Assembly: GCA_016196925.1 (NCBI GenBank)
Contig: JACPWS010000047.1
Span: 110,259-174,258, forward strand
Length of the DNA: 64,000 nucleotides
Reading direction: 5' to 3'
Origin: Burkholderiales bacterium
GTDB taxonomy: Bacteria > Pseudomonadota > Gammaproteobacteria > Burkholderiales > Burkholderiaceae_D
The position numbers and the translations under genes are program-made. The number at the start of each line of letters is the position of its first letter. Positions within the stretch are counted from its first letter, which is position 1. The notes below the pieces were generated by a model, which worked only from the letters and a program-made list of their open reading frames with translations, made no database searches and had not been told where the DNA came from. Below, one piece after another: positions 54,425 through 63,922 of the stretch.

Positions 54425-56257
54425 GTGGCAGAAAGTAACAACACCGTGGAGCAGGCGCTGCATTTGCTGCAGACCGTGTTCGGCTATCCGGCCTTCCGCT
54501 CGCAGCAAGGCCAGATCGTCGAGCATGTGGTGAACGGCGGCGACGCCCTGGTGCTGATGCCTACCGGCGGCGGCAAGTCGCTCTGTTACCAGATTCCGGC
54601 CCTGATACGGAACGGGGTCGGCATCGTCGTTTCGCCGCTGATTGCGCTGATGCAAGACCAGGTCGATGCGCTGGCCGAAGTCGGCGTGCGCGCGGCGTTT
54701 CTGAATTCCACCCAGAGTTTCGATGAAATCCTGGCGGTGGAAAAAAAGATGCGCGCAGGCCAGCTGGACCTGGTGTATATCGCGCCGGAACGCTTGCTGA
54801 CCCAGCGTTGCCTGGAACTGTTGCAAGTCACGCCGCTGGCGCTGTTCGCGATCGACGAGGCGCATTGCGTATCGCAATGGGGACACGACTTCCGCCCCGA
54901 ATACATCAAGCTGTCGGCGCTGCACGAGCGTTTCCCGAATGTGCCGCGCATCGCGCTGACCGCCACCGCCGACCAGCAAACCCGCGACGAAATCATCCAC
55001 CGCCTGCAGCTGGAAAACGCGCTGCAATTCGTTTCGTCTTTCGACCGCCCGAATATCCGTTACCAGATCGTCGAGAAAGCCAATGGCCGCAAACAGCTAC
55101 TCGATTTCATCAACGCCCAGCACAGCGGCGACGCCGGCATCGTGTATTGTCTGTCGCGCAAAAAAGTCGAAGAGACCGCCGAGTTTCTGAATGAAAACGG
55201 GATACGCGCGCTGCCGTATCACGCCGGCATGGAGCTGGCCGAGCGCAGCAAGAACCAGGCGCGTTTCCTGCGCGAAGACGGCATCGTGATGTGCGCCACC
55301 ATCGCCTTCGGCATGGGCATAGACAAGCCCGACGTGCGCTTCGTGGCCCACCTCGACTTACCGAAAAGCATAGAGGGCTATTACCAGGAAACCGGCCGCG
55401 CCGGGCGCGACGGCGCCAGCGCCAACGCCTGGATGGCGTACGGCTTGCAAGACGTGGTGCAACAGCGCCGCATGATCGATGAATCCGAAGCCAACGAGAA
55501 TTACAAGCGCATCCAAAGCAGCAAACTGGACGCCATGCTGGCGCTGTGCGAAACCCTGAATTGCCGCCGCAGCCACATCCTCGATTACTTCGGCCAGAGC
55601 GCCCAGCCCTGCGGCAATTGCGATACCTGCCTGAACCCGCCGACAGCGTTCGACGGCAGCGTGGCTGCGCAAAAAATCCTGTCTACGGTGTACCGGGTCG
55701 ACCAGCGTTTCGCCGCCGGCCACGTGATCGACATCCTGCGCGGCATAGACACCGAACGCGTGCAGCAATGGCGCCACGATCAGCTGACCACCTTCGGCAT
55801 CGGTTCCGACAAGAGCGAAGCCGAATGGCGCGCCCTGCTGCGCCAGCTGATCGCGCTCGGTCTGGTGGCGGTCGATTATGAAAACTACAGCTCGCTGAAA
55901 CTGACGGCAGCCTCGCGCGCCGTGCTGCGCGGCGAAACCAAAGTGCAGCTGCGCCAGTACAAGAAAGCCGAAAAAGCCGTCAAGCACCGCCGCCAGTCAG
56001 CCAAGGATTACGCCGAAAGCGAGCTCAGCACCAGCCAGCAAACCCTGTTCGACAAACTGCGCTGGTGGCGCGTCGAAACCGCACGCACCCACAACGTGCC
56101 GGCCTACGTAATCTTCCCCGACGCCACCCTGCGCGAAATCGCCCGCAACGCCCCGCCCGACCTGGTCGCCCTGCGCGCAATTTCCGGCGTCGGCGACAAG
56201 AAACTGGAAAGCTATGGGGCGGAGATTTTGACGCTGATTGCGGAACTTCAATCGTAG
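54425..56257 (+). CDS. recQ: ATP-dependent DNA helicase RecQ
   Basis: 3'-5' helicase for recombination and fork repair. The 610-residue protein starts at a GTG ([16 protein letters not shown]). Helicase motifs include [15 protein letters not shown] (I), [18 protein letters not shown] (II), ALTATAD (III) and [10 protein letters not shown] (VI). A zinc site ([18 protein letters not shown]), the winged helix, and a C-terminal HRDC domain ([20 protein letters not shown]) follow. The last codons and the stop run into a REP-like palindrome that supplies the TAG. It follows uppP closely. Confidence 0.97.
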   Translation: MAESNNTVEQALHLLQTVFGYPAFRSQQGQIVEHVVNGGDALVLMPTGGGKSLCYQIPALIRNGVGIVVSPLIALMQDQVDALAEVGVRAAFLNSTQSFDEILAVEKKMRAGQLDLVYIAPERLLTQRCLELLQVTPLALFAIDEAHCVSQWGHDFRPEYIKLSALHERFPNVPRIALTATADQQTRDEIIHRLQLENALQFVSSFDRPNIRYQIVEKANGRKQLLDFINAQHSGDAGIVYCLSRKKVEETAEFLNENGIRALPYHAGMELAERSKNQARFLREDGIVMCATIAFGMGIDKPDVRFVAHLDLPKSIEGYYQETGRAGRDGASANAWMAYGLQDVVQQRRMIDESEANENYKRIQSSKLDAMLALCETLNCRRSHILDYFGQSAQPCGNCDTCLNPPTAFDGSVAAQKILSTVYRVDQRFAAGHVIDILRGIDTERVQQWRHDQLTTFGIGSDKSEAEWRALLRQLIALGLVAVDYENYSSLKLTAASRAVLRGETKVQLRQYKKAEKAVKHRRQSAKDYAESELSTSQQTLFDKLRWWRVETARTHNVPAYVIFPDATLREIARNAPPDLVALRAISGVGDKKLESYGAEILTLIAELQS

Positions 56258-56316
56258 GGTGCGCCATGCGCACCGAAATGACGTATGCGAAAATGCGGTG
56301 CGCATGGCGCACCCTA
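56254..56316. repeat. REP-like palindrome pair, copy P2
   Basis: A 63-bp unit with inverted GTAGGGTGCGC arms closely resembles copy P1 (64 bp). Its second and following bases form the recQ stop codon (TAG at 56255-56257). The WYL regulator begins 22 bases after it. Confidence 0.9.
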
Positions 56317-56338
56317 CAAGAAAACGGCCAATATCCCC

Positions 56339-57028
56339 ATGTCCCGCACCGAACGTCTGCTGCAACTGATGCAAATCCTGCGCCGCCACCGTTACCCGGT
56401 CAGCGGCGCGGCCTTGGCGCAAGAACTGGGCATCAGCTTGCGCAGCCTGTACCGCGACATCGCCACCCTGCAAAACCAGGGCGCAAAAATCGCCGGGGAA
56501 GCGGGCCTCGGCTACGTGCTGCAGCCTGGCTTCAGCTTGCCGCCGCTGATGTTTTCCGAGGAAGAAATCGAGGCGATCGCGCTCGGTTCGCGCTGGGTGG
56601 CCGAGCGCGCCGATCAGCGGCTGGCGCTGGCGGCGCGCGATGCGCTGGCCAAGATCGGCGCCGTGTTGCCGGCGGCAGCGCGGCGCGAACTGGAGACCAG
56701 CGGCCTGCTGGTCGGCCCGGCCACCGACAGCAGCGGCAGCGACGAGCAATTGCGCCAGATCCGGCTGGCGATACGCCAGGAACACAAGCTGACGCTCAGC
56801 TATCAGGATGAAAACGGCGCCGCCAGCGAACGCACGATCTGGCCCTGCGCCCTGGCCTTCTTCGACCGCGCCCGCGTGGTGGTGGCCTGGTGCGAATTAC
56901 GCCAGGATTTCCGCCATTTCCGCGCCGACCGTATCGCCGCCCTGCAAGCCACCGGGCAACGCTATCCGCGTGCACGCCTGACGCTGCTGAAGGAATGGCG
57001 CGCGCAGCAAGGCCTGCAGCCGCAATGA
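56339..57028 (+). CDS. YafY/WYL-domain transcriptional regulator
   Basis: The 229-residue DeoR-like protein starts MSRTERLLQLMQILRRHRYP, an N-terminal winged HTH with SGAALAQELGISLRSLYRDI. A linker and a WYL domain (IRQEHKLTLSYQDENGAASE, TIWPCALAFFDRARVVVAWC) follow. Such regulators sense small ligands or nucleic-acid signals. The VOC protein gene follows at 107 bases; a YafY-VOC pair is frequently seen in Proteobacteria and is probably functional. Confidence 0.92.
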   Translation: MSRTERLLQLMQILRRHRYPVSGAALAQELGISLRSLYRDIATLQNQGAKIAGEAGLGYVLQPGFSLPPLMFSEEEIEAIALGSRWVAERADQRLALAARDALAKIGAVLPAAARRELETSGLLVGPATDSSGSDEQLRQIRLAIRQEHKLTLSYQDENGAASERTIWPCALAFFDRARVVVAWCELRQDFRHFRADRIAALQATGQRYPRARLTLLKEWRAQQGLQPQ

Positions 57029-57134
57029 ATTTCCTAGCTTGCCGCTTCACTGCTGACAGAAACTGACACTGGTTCACGCGAATATCTCCTCACCGCAGCC
57101 ACCCCGGCCAAGCGAAAACCCTCAGGAGAACCAC

Positions 57135-57509
57135 ATGTCGCATCCGAATTTCGTGATTTTGTACGTCGCCAACCCGCTCGCCAGCGCCGCTTTCTATCAA
57201 AACCTGCTCGCCAAAGCCCCGCTGGAAGCCAGCCCCGGCTTCGCCCTGTTCGCACTCGATTCCGGCCTGATGCTGGGTCTGTGGCTGCGCCAGGAAGTGC
57301 TGCCGCAAGCCGGCCCCGTCGCCGCCAGCAATGGCGAACTGGTGTTCGCCCTGGACGACCAGCAACAAGTGCAGACCCGTCACGTCGACTGGCAACAGCG
57401 CGGCCTGCCTATACTGCAAGCGCCGCAGCAGATGGATTTCGGCTACACCTTCGTGGCCGCCGACCCCGACGGCCACCGCCTGCGCGTGTATGCCGCAGGC
57501 GCGGCATAA
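57135..57509 (+). CDS. VOC-family (glyoxalase/bleomycin resistance-like) protein
   Basis: The 124-residue protein has two beta-alpha-beta-beta-beta halves: MSHPNFVILYVANPLASAAF with FALFALDSGLMLGLW, then GELVFALDD and GYTFVAADPDGHRLRVYAAG. AGGAG precedes the ATG. VOC proteins include glyoxalases, dioxygenases and drug-binding proteins, so substrate is unknown. It is probably regulated by or with the upstream WYL regulator. Confidence 0.88.
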   Translation: MSHPNFVILYVANPLASAAFYQNLLAKAPLEASPGFALFALDSGLMLGLWLRQEVLPQAGPVAASNGELVFALDDQQQVQTRHVDWQQRGLPILQAPQQMDFGYTFVAADPDGHRLRVYAAGAA

Positions 57510-57635
57510 GCGCTGCACCAATTAAACTCAGCGTTCCGGCCTTGCAGCATGCACCGGAACGCTTGCAGCAACTTCAGCAGCGCGATGTCACACATTGTGG
57601 TCAAATCTTAACTTTTCCGAGAATGAAACACCGCC

Positions 57636-58424
57636 ATGCCCACGCCACTCAGCGCCGACGCTATTGATACCGCCGCCCGGATTTTATTGGCCCGTCGCCA
57701 TAGCGGCCAGCCAGGCGCGCGTCTGCCGGCAGAGTGCCGCCCTTCCGACCTGGCGTCCGCGCTGGCCATCCAGCAAAGCGTGTCCGAGCTGATGCAGGAT
57801 GAGGTCGCCGCCTGGAAGTGCGGCATGCCGGCTGCCGATAAATGGGTACTGGCGCCGATTTATGCCAGGAGTGTGCAGCGCGGCGGCCAGGCTTGTGCCG
57901 TCTGGACGCGCAACAATCTGGCGCGCATAGAGCCGGAACTGGCCTTCGTGCTGGGGCAGGATTTGCCGGCGCGGGCGGCGCCGTATACCCCTAGCGAAGT
58001 CGATGCCGCCATAGCCCGCACCCATCTTGCGCTGGAACTGATAGACACGCGTTACAGCGAGCCGGAACAGGCCAGCTTTGCCGAACATCTGGCCGATGGC
58101 CTGTTCAATCAGGGTCTGTATCTGGGCCCGGTCGTCGATGGAGAACTGGCGCGCCGCTGCGCCGGCATGGATATCGTGCTCAGCGTGGCAGGCGAGCCAG
58201 ACGTGCTGTGGGCAGGCCAACATCCGGCCGGCAATCCGCGCGCGCCGCTGTACTGGCTGGCGGAATTCCTGCGCAACCGCGGCCAGGGTCTGCGCGCCGG
58301 GCAAGCGGTGATTACCGGTTCGTACGCAGGCAGCCCGGATGTGCCTTTGAATACGAAGATAAAGGTCAGATTCGGTGCGCTCGGTGACTTACGTGCAGCA
58401 TTTACCGCGCGCACTCAGGGGTGA
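57636..58424 (+). CDS. 2-keto-4-pentenoate hydratase/FAH-family protein
   Basis: The 262-residue protein resembles 2-hydroxypentadienoate hydratases and fumarylacetoacetate-hydrolase-fold decarboxylases: ALAIQQSVSELMQ, AAWKCGMP, IEPELAFVLGQDLPAR (metal-binding Glu residues), ALELIDTRY, and GLRAGQAVITGSYAG near the end. Such enzymes act in meta-cleavage degradation of aromatics. It stands alone here without other meta-pathway genes, so the real substrate is uncertain. It is convergent with trmB, the two separated by a REP-like hairpin. Confidence 0.82.
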   Translation: MPTPLSADAIDTAARILLARRHSGQPGARLPAECRPSDLASALAIQQSVSELMQDEVAAWKCGMPAADKWVLAPIYARSVQRGGQACAVWTRNNLARIEPELAFVLGQDLPARAAPYTPSEVDAAIARTHLALELIDTRYSEPEQASFAEHLADGLFNQGLYLGPVVDGELARRCAGMDIVLSVAGEPDVLWAGQHPAGNPRAPLYWLAEFLRNRGQGLRAGQAVITGSYAGSPDVPLNTKIKVRFGALGDLRAAFTARTQG

Positions 58425-58448
58425 CGCAAGTGATGTAATCGGCAGTGT

Positions 58449-58473
58449 GTAGGGTGCGCCATGCGCACCCTAC
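58449..58473. repeat. REP-like perfect palindrome, copy P3
   Basis: A 25-bp palindrome with two 11-base arms (GTAGGGTGCGC and its complement) around CAT. On the plus strand it is followed by CTTTATTTTTT, so it can act as a terminator for the hydratase gene. It lies two bases from the trmB stop on the other strand. Confidence 0.92.
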
Positions 58474-58475
58474 CT

Positions 58476-59192
58476 TTATTTTTTGCGGAACACCAAATCC
58501 CACACGCCGTGACCCAGGCGCAAACCGCGGTTTTCGAACTTGGTGACCGGACGATAATCGGGGCGCGGCGCATAGCCGTCGGCGGTATTTTCCAGCGCCG
58601 GCTCGGCGCTCAGCACTTCCAGCATCTGCAGCGCGTATTCTTCCCAGTCGGTGGCGCAATGCAGGTAGCCGCCCGGCGCCAGACGCGAAGCCAGCAAGGC
58701 CACCAGCGGGCCCTGGATCAGGCGGCGCTTATTGTGGCGCGCCTTGTGCCAGGGGTCGGGGAAAAACACGTGCACGCCGTGCAGCGATTGCGGGGCGATC
58801 ATATTGGTCAACACTTCAAACGCATCGTGCTGGATGATGCGCTGATTCTGCAAACCCATCTCATCGCTCAGCTTCAGCAAGCTGCCGACGCCGGGCGTGT
58901 GCACTTCCACGCCTATGAAATTTTTCTCAGGCATGCCGGCCGAAATCTTGGCCGAAGTCTCGCCCATGCCGAAACCGATCTCAAACACGACAGGCGCGCT
59001 GCGCCCGAAAGCCGCGTCTACATCCAGCACTTCCTTTTTGTAAGGGATGCAAAAACGCGGCCCCAGCGTGGCTATCGCGCGCGCCTGCGCATCCGACAAA
59101 CGGCCGGCCCGCGTCACAAAGCTGCGGATGCGGCGCTCGGTAGGATCATAAAACAGCGGCTTGTTGCCATCGGCGGGTTTGGAATCGGACAT
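58476..59192 (-). CDS. trmB: tRNA (guanine-N7)-methyltransferase TrmB
   Basis: Methylates G46 in the variable loop of tRNAs using SAM. The 238-residue protein has family length, with [15 protein letters not shown], the SAM motif [48 protein letters not shown] and [13 protein letters not shown]. The tRNA-Gly gene lies 31 bases upstream on the same strand. It converges with the hydratase gene. Confidence 0.96.
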   Translation of the reverse strand: MSDSKPADGNKPLFYDPTERRIRSFVTRAGRLSDAQARAIATLGPRFCIPYKKEVLDVDAAFGRSAPVVFEIGFGMGETSAKISAGMPEKNFIGVEVHTPGVGSLLKLSDEMGLQNQRIIQHDAFEVLTNMIAPQSLHGVHVFFPDPWHKARHNKRRLIQGPLVALLASRLAPGGYLHCATDWEEYALQMLEVLSAEPALENTADGYAPRPDYRPVTKFENRGLRLGHGVWDLVFRKK

Positions 59193-59222
59193 ACGGGATT
59201 TTTAAGAGAAGGAAGGGCAAAC

Positions 59223-59296
59223 TGGAGCGGGTGAAGGGAATCGAACCCTCGTATGAAGCTTGGGAAGCTGCCGTTCTGCCATTGAACTACACCCGC
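59223..59296 (-). tRNA. tRNA-Gly (anticodon CCC)
   Basis: The minus strand folds as a 74-base tRNA with encoded CCA. Acceptor arms are GCGGGTG/CACCCGC, D arm GTTC/GAAC, anticodon loop TTCCCAA, and T arm around GGGTTCGATTCCC. It closely matches E. coli tRNA-Gly(CCC). The anticodon stem GCAGC/GCTTC has one C-U mismatch at the second pair (28-42). Confidence 0.95.
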
Positions 59297-59370
59297 GAAG
59301 ACCGCCATTTTACGCGGATTTGGAGGGGATAGGCAAACGCCGCCGTCAAATTATCGGATGTTAATGATAA

Positions 59371-59529
59371 GCTATCACGCTGACTATCGCCGCTAACGCG
59401 CAAAGCCTTAACGCGGGAACCCGGGACATCTATCCGGCGACAGGGGCGCCATCCGGCGTGTTCTGGGTCTTACAGCAATACAATACGGTGGAACTGGTCG
59501 CGCAAAATCTGCCCGACATTCAAATTTAA
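59371..59529 (+). pseudogene. Possible coding remnant without start codon
   Basis: A frame open from 59371 to a TAA at 59527-59529 encodes AITLTIAANAQSLNAGT, then RDIYPATGAPSGVFWVLQQY and NTVELVAQNLPDIQI. The composition looks protein-like, but there is no ATG/GTG at a plausible start. It lies between tRNA-Gly and the NTF2-like gene in an otherwise empty 257-base gap. It may be the 3' remnant of a lost gene or chance. Confidence 0.3.
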
Positions 59530-59553
59530 GACTAACTGACAATTTCAAACTAT

Positions 59554-59928
59554 ATGAGCCAGTCCCCCGAAGCCGTGATCCAGCGCCAGCTGGACGCCTA
59601 CAATGCGCGCGACCTGGATGCCATCATGGCTTGTTATGCGCCCGACGCGCGGCAGTTCGAACATCCGGGCACGCTGCTGGCCAGCGGCCAGGCCGAGATA
59701 CGCGAACGCATGGCATTGCGCTTTCAGGAAACGAATCTGCATGCGCGTCTGATACAGCGCGCAGTGATGGGGAATATCGTGATCGACCACGAACATGTCA
59801 CGCGCAGTTTTCCCGAAGGGCCGGGAACGATAGAGATGATCGCGATCTATGAAGTGCGCGCCGGCCGGATACAGAGCGCCGCCGTGGCCCTCGGCAAAAA
59901 AAACTTGGCGGAGTGTCACTCGCAGTAA
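59554..59928 (+). CDS. SnoaL-like/NTF2-fold steroid isomerase-like protein
   Basis: The 124-residue protein has the NTF2-like pattern: VIQRQLDAYNARDLDAIMAC, YAPDARQFEHPGTLLASGQ, IREMALR-type helix and the final strands IEMIAIYEVRAGRIQSAAVA. The family includes nuclear transport factor folds and ketosteroid-isomerase-like enzymes. It lacks a secretion signal. The thioesterase-like gene follows within 35 bases, suggesting cotranscription. Substrate is unknown. It is related in fold, but not obviously in sequence, to the protein at 26259-26645. Confidence 0.82.
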   Translation: MSQSPEAVIQRQLDAYNARDLDAIMACYAPDARQFEHPGTLLASGQAEIRERMALRFQETNLHARLIQRAVMGNIVIDHEHVTRSFPEGPGTIEMIAIYEVRAGRIQSAAVALGKKNLAECHSQ

Positions 59929-59963
59929 AATGCAAAGTTTCCAGCTACCATCACCACGACATC

Positions 59964-60404
59964 ATGGCCCGCCTGCAACTGCACTTCCCCGAAGAGCAAT
60001 ACTATTTTTCCACCCAGCTCACGGTGCGCGTGACCGACATCAACGCGGCCAATCATCTCGGCAACGACTCGATGATTTCCATGATCTCGGAAGCGCGGGC
60101 GCGTTTCCTGTACGAATTCGGCATACGCGAAACGGCCGGCGGCACTGGCATCATCGTCACCGACCTGGCCACCACCTATAAGGCCGAAGCGCATGCGCGC
60201 GACCACTTGCTGTTCGAGGTCGGCGTGATGGATTTCAATAAGTACGGCGGCGACATCACGTTCCGCATCAGCCGCCCGGCCGACCACACGCCGGTGGCGA
60301 TGGCGAAATCGGGTTTCGTGTTTTTCGATTACCAGGCCGGCAAGGTCGTGCCGATGCCGGAAGAATTCCGCGCCAAGTTCAGCCGCGTCAACTGGCTCGA
60401 TTAA
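59964..60404 (+). CDS. Hotdog-fold acyl-CoA thioesterase-like protein
   Basis: The 146-residue protein starts MARLQLHFPEEQYYFSTQL and is of the 4-hydroxybenzoyl-CoA thioesterase type: VTDINAANHLGNDSMISMIS (the usual acid in the active-site loop is replaced by Asn-His-Leu-Gly-Asn-Asp), EARARFLYEFG, and KAEAHARDHLLFEVGVMD. Homologues hydrolyse short or aromatic acyl-CoAs. The longer upstream frame overlaps the NTF2-like gene and lacks family similarity. It converges with the LOG-family gene with only two bases between stops. Confidence 0.85.
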   Translation: MARLQLHFPEEQYYFSTQLTVRVTDINAANHLGNDSMISMISEARARFLYEFGIRETAGGTGIIVTDLATTYKAEAHARDHLLFEVGVMDFNKYGGDITFRISRPADHTPVAMAKSGFVFFDYQAGKVVPMPEEFRAKFSRVNWLD

Positions 60405-60406
60405 GC

Positions 60407-61120
60407 TTACAAGTAGAGCATGCGCAGGCGCTCTTCTTCGGAAGGTTCGATCTCGCGCGCCTCGTAAAACGCGAAGATCGCTTGCACGATATGTTCAGGC
60501 TCGTCTATCAGTTGCACCAGGTTTAAGTCCTTCGCATCGACCATGCCCTGGCTGACCATTTGCCTATCGATCCATTCCAGCAAGCCGCTCCAGAAAGCGG
60601 TGCCGACCAGTATCACCGGGATGCGGCGGGTCTTGCCGGTCTGGATCAGGGTCAGCACTTCGCTGACTTCATCCATGGTGCCGAAGCCGCCGGGAAACAC
60701 CACGTAGGCATCGGCATACTTGACGAAAGCCACCTTGCGCGCAAAGAAGTGGCGAAAGCTCATGCTGATGTTTTGCCAGGGGTTGCTGCACTGCTCGTGC
60801 GGCAACTCTATGTTCAGGCCCACCGAAGGCGAGGCGCCGTCGAATGCGCCCTTGTTGGCCGCTTCCATGATGCCGGGGCCGCCGCCGGACATCACGGCAA
60901 AGCCGGCATCCGACAGGCGGCGCGCCAGATCGACGCACATGAGGTAGTAAGGATTGTCCGCCTGGGCGCGCGCCGAGCCGAAGATGGTGACCGCCGGACA
61001 GATGGAAGCCAGGCGCTCGGTGGACTCGATAAACTCTGCCATAATCGTGAACATATGCCATGATTCGCGCGCTCTTAAGGAAGTCGCCTTGTCTTTATCT
61101 ATAATCTGGCGCAACTTCAT
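60407..61120 (-). CDS. LOG-family protein (cytokinin riboside 5'-monophosphate phosphoribohydrolase-like)
   Basis: The 237-residue Rossmann protein of the TIGR00730 group has the catalytic motifs VMSGGGPGIMEAANKGA and PGGFGTMDEVSEVLTLIQT. Members hydrolyse nucleoside 5'-monophosphates to base and ribose 5-phosphate. Long forms like this one (start MKLRQIIDKDKATSLRARES) are common in Betaproteobacteria, and the physiological role is not clear. Possible earlier starts at 61144 or 61150 would overlap the divergent polA gene; the chosen ATG leaves 24 bases between the two. Confidence 0.88.
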   Translation of the reverse strand: MKLRQIIDKDKATSLRARESWHMFTIMAEFIESTERLASICPAVTIFGSARAQADNPYYLMCVDLARRLSDAGFAVMSGGGPGIMEAANKGAFDGASPSVGLNIELPHEQCSNPWQNISMSFRHFFARKVAFVKYADAYVVFPGGFGTMDEVSEVLTLIQTGKTRRIPVILVGTAFWSGLLEWIDRQMVSQGMVDAKDLNLVQLIDEPEHIVQAIFAFYEAREIEPSEEERLRMLYL

Positions 61121-61144
61121 CACATCTTTTCTGTTCCCGTTCAT

Positions 61145-63922
61145 ATGCAAAACACCCTATTGTTAGTCGATGGCTCCAGCTATCTGTATCGCGCCTTCCA
61201 TGCCATGCCCGACCTGCGCAATGCGCAAGGCGAACCTACCGGCGCCATTTACGGCATGATTAATATGTTACGCCGTTTGCGCCACGATTACCCGGCTACT
61301 TACATCGCCTGTGTGTTCGACGCCAAGGGCAAAACTTTCCGCGACGACCTGTACCCCGAATACAAGGCGCAGCGCGCCCCTATGCCGGACGATTTACGCC
61401 TGCAGATAGAACCTATCCATCAGGCGGTAAAAGCCATGGGCTGGCCGATTCTGATGGTGGAAGGGGTCGAGGCCGACGACGTGATCGGCACGCTGGCGGC
61501 CGAAGCCACGGCGCGCGGCATGCATACCGTGATTTCCACCGGCGACAAGGACATGGCGCAGCTGGTGAACGACAAGGTCAGCCTGATCAACACCATGAGC
61601 AACGAGAAGCTCGATGAAGCCGGCGTGCTGGCCAAGTTCGGCGTACCGCCGAACCGCATCATCGATTACCTGACCCTGATCGGCGACACCGTGGACAACG
61701 TACCCGGCGTGACGAAATGCGGCCCGAAAACCGCCGTCAAATGGCTGGGTGAATATGACAGCCTGGATGGCGTCATCGCGCATGCAGCCCAGATCAAGGG
61801 CGTGGTCGGCGACAATCTGCGTCAGGCGTTGGACTGGCTGCCGCAAGGCCGCGTGCTGATCACCATCAAGACCGATTGCGATCTGGCCGGACACCATATT
61901 TCGATAAGCGATTCGCTGCACGCCAAAGACGAAGACAAACAGGACATGCTGGCCTTTTTCCAGCGCTACGGCTTCAAGACCTGGCTGCGCGAACTGTCGG
62001 GCGACGCCACTGCCGGCGCCACGCCGCTGAAGGCGACTGCCGCTGCAACGACTCAGCCGGCGCAGGCCGGTCTATTCGGCGACGAAGCCGCGTCCACTGC
62101 GCCAGCCGCGCCGCTGGTCACGCATTACGAAACCGTGCTGAGCGAGGAAGCACTGGAGCGCTGGATAGCCAAGATCAACGCCGCCGCGCTGACCGCCGTC
62201 GATACCGAAACCACCTCGCTGGAACCGATGACGGCGCAGCTGGTCGGTATCTCGCTGTGCTGCGCAGCCGGTACTGCCGCGTATATTCCGCTGGCGCATT
62301 GCTATCCGGATGCGCCGGCGCAACTCGCGCGCGCGCTCGTGCTGGAAAAACTCAGGCCCTGGCTGGAAGACGAAAGCAAGCCGAAGCTCGGGCAAAACCT
62401 GAAATACGATGCGCACATCTTCGCCAATCACGGCGTGACTTTGCGCGGCATCGTCCACGACACCCTGCTGCAATCGTATGTGTTCGAATCGCATAAATCG
62501 CACGACATGGATAGCCTGGCCTTGCGCCATCTCGGCAAGAAAACCATCAGCTTTGAAGAAGTGTGCGGCAAGGGTGCTGCGCAAATCTGCTTCGACCAGG
62601 TAGCACTGCAACGCGCCACCGATTACGCCGCCGAAGACGCCGACATCACGCTGCAATTGCATCAGGCCATGTGGCCGGAAATTGAGCACGATCCCAAACT
62701 GCTGCGCGTGTACCGCGAGATAGAAGTGCCGACTTCGGTGGTGCTGCACAAGATAGAACGCAACGGCGTGCTGATCGATAAGGACAAACTGGCGAACCAG
62801 TCGCATGAAATCGGCACACGCCTGCTGCAACTGGAGCAGCAAGCCTACCAGTTGGCCGAACAGCCCTTCAACCTGAATTCACCGAAGCAGCTCGGTGAAA
62901 TCTTCTTCGGCAAACTCGGCCTGCCGGTCGTCAAGAAAACCCCGTCCGGCGCGCCGTCCACCGATGAAGAAGTCTTACAAAAACTGGCCGAAGATTACCC
63001 GCTGCCGAAAGTCTTGCTCGAATACCGCGGCCTGGCCAAACTGAAATCGACTTACACCGACAAGTTGCCGAAGATGGTCAACGCCAGCACCGGCCGCGTG
63101 CATACCAATTATGCGCAAGCCGTGGCCGTGACCGGCCGCCTGGCCTCGAACGACCCGAATCTGCAAAACATCCCGGTGCGCAGCGCCGAGGGCCGCCGCA
63201 TCCGCGAAGCCTTCGTGGCCGCGCCAGGCCACGTCATCATCTCGGCCGACTATTCGCAAATTGAGCTGCGCATCATGGCCCACATCTCGGGCGACGAAAG
63301 TTTGCTGACCGCGTTTGCCAACGGCGAAGACATCCACCGCGCCACTGCCGCCGAAATTTTCGGCGTGGCCCTGAGCGAAGTCAGCAGCGAACAGCGGCGC
63401 TACGCGAAAGTCATCAATTTCGGCCTGATCTACGGCATGAGCGCCTTTGGCCTGGCCGGCAACCTCGGCATAGAACGCGCCGCCGCGCAAAGCTATATCG
63501 ACAAATACTTCCAGCGCTACCCCGGCGTCGCCCAATACATGGCCGACACGCGCACCAAGGCCAAGGCGCACGGCTACGTCGAAACCGTGTTCGGCCGCCG
63601 CCTGTGGCTGGCCGAAATCAACAGCCCGAACGGCCCGCGCCGCCAGGGCGCCGAACGCGCCGCCATCAACGCCCCGATGCAAGGCACCGCCGCCGACCTG
63701 ATCAAGCTGGCGATGATCGCCGTGCAGGGCTGGCTGGAAACCGACCAATTGCAATCGAAGATGATCATGCAGGTACACGATGAGCTGGTGCTGGAAGTGC
63801 CTGAATCCGAGCTGGAATTAGTCAAGCGCAAGTTGCCGGAATTGATGGCGCGTGTCGCGGAACTCAAGGTGCCTTTGCTGGCGGAAGTCGGAGTTGGATC
63901 GAATTGGGAAGAGGCGCATTAA
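61145..63922 (+). CDS. polA: DNA polymerase I
   Basis: Full-length 925-residue PolA for Okazaki fragment maturation and repair. The 5' nuclease domain (1-290) has LLLVDGSSYLYRAFHAMP and EGVEADDVIGTLA. The proofreading 3'-5' exonuclease domain has intact acidic residues (DTETTSLEP near 351, NLKYDAHIF, YAAEDADITLQLH). The polymerase domain has RLASNDPNLQNIPVR, DYSQIELRIMAHISGDE near 701, KVINFGLIYGMSAFGLA and the C-terminal MQVHDELVLEVP. A TATAAT at 61100-61105, inside the divergent LOG gene, is a candidate -10 element. Confidence 0.98.
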   Translation: MQNTLLLVDGSSYLYRAFHAMPDLRNAQGEPTGAIYGMINMLRRLRHDYPATYIACVFDAKGKTFRDDLYPEYKAQRAPMPDDLRLQIEPIHQAVKAMGWPILMVEGVEADDVIGTLAAEATARGMHTVISTGDKDMAQLVNDKVSLINTMSNEKLDEAGVLAKFGVPPNRIIDYLTLIGDTVDNVPGVTKCGPKTAVKWLGEYDSLDGVIAHAAQIKGVVGDNLRQALDWLPQGRVLITIKTDCDLAGHHISISDSLHAKDEDKQDMLAFFQRYGFKTWLRELSGDATAGATPLKATAAATTQPAQAGLFGDEAASTAPAAPLVTHYETVLSEEALERWIAKINAAALTAVDTETTSLEPMTAQLVGISLCCAAGTAAYIPLAHCYPDAPAQLARALVLEKLRPWLEDESKPKLGQNLKYDAHIFANHGVTLRGIVHDTLLQSYVFESHKSHDMDSLALRHLGKKTISFEEVCGKGAAQICFDQVALQRATDYAAEDADITLQLHQAMWPEIEHDPKLLRVYREIEVPTSVVLHKIERNGVLIDKDKLANQSHEIGTRLLQLEQQAYQLAEQPFNLNSPKQLGEIFFGKLGLPVVKKTPSGAPSTDEEVLQKLAEDYPLPKVLLEYRGLAKLKSTYTDKLPKMVNASTGRVHTNYAQAVAVTGRLASNDPNLQNIPVRSAEGRRIREAFVAAPGHVIISADYSQIELRIMAHISGDESLLTAFANGEDIHRATAAEIFGVALSEVSSEQRRYAKVINFGLIYGMSAFGLAGNLGIERAAAQSYIDKYFQRYPGVAQYMADTRTKAKAHGYVETVFGRRLWLAEINSPNGPRRQGAERAAINAPMQGTAADLIKLAMIAVQGWLETDQLQSKMIMQVHDELVLEVPESELELVKRKLPELMARVAELKVPLLAEVGVGSNWEEAH

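Noticed and set aside
57636..58424. A meta-cleavage aromatic degradation cluster
   Set aside because: The hydratase-like gene stands alone; no dioxygenase, aldolase or aldehyde dehydrogenase lies near.
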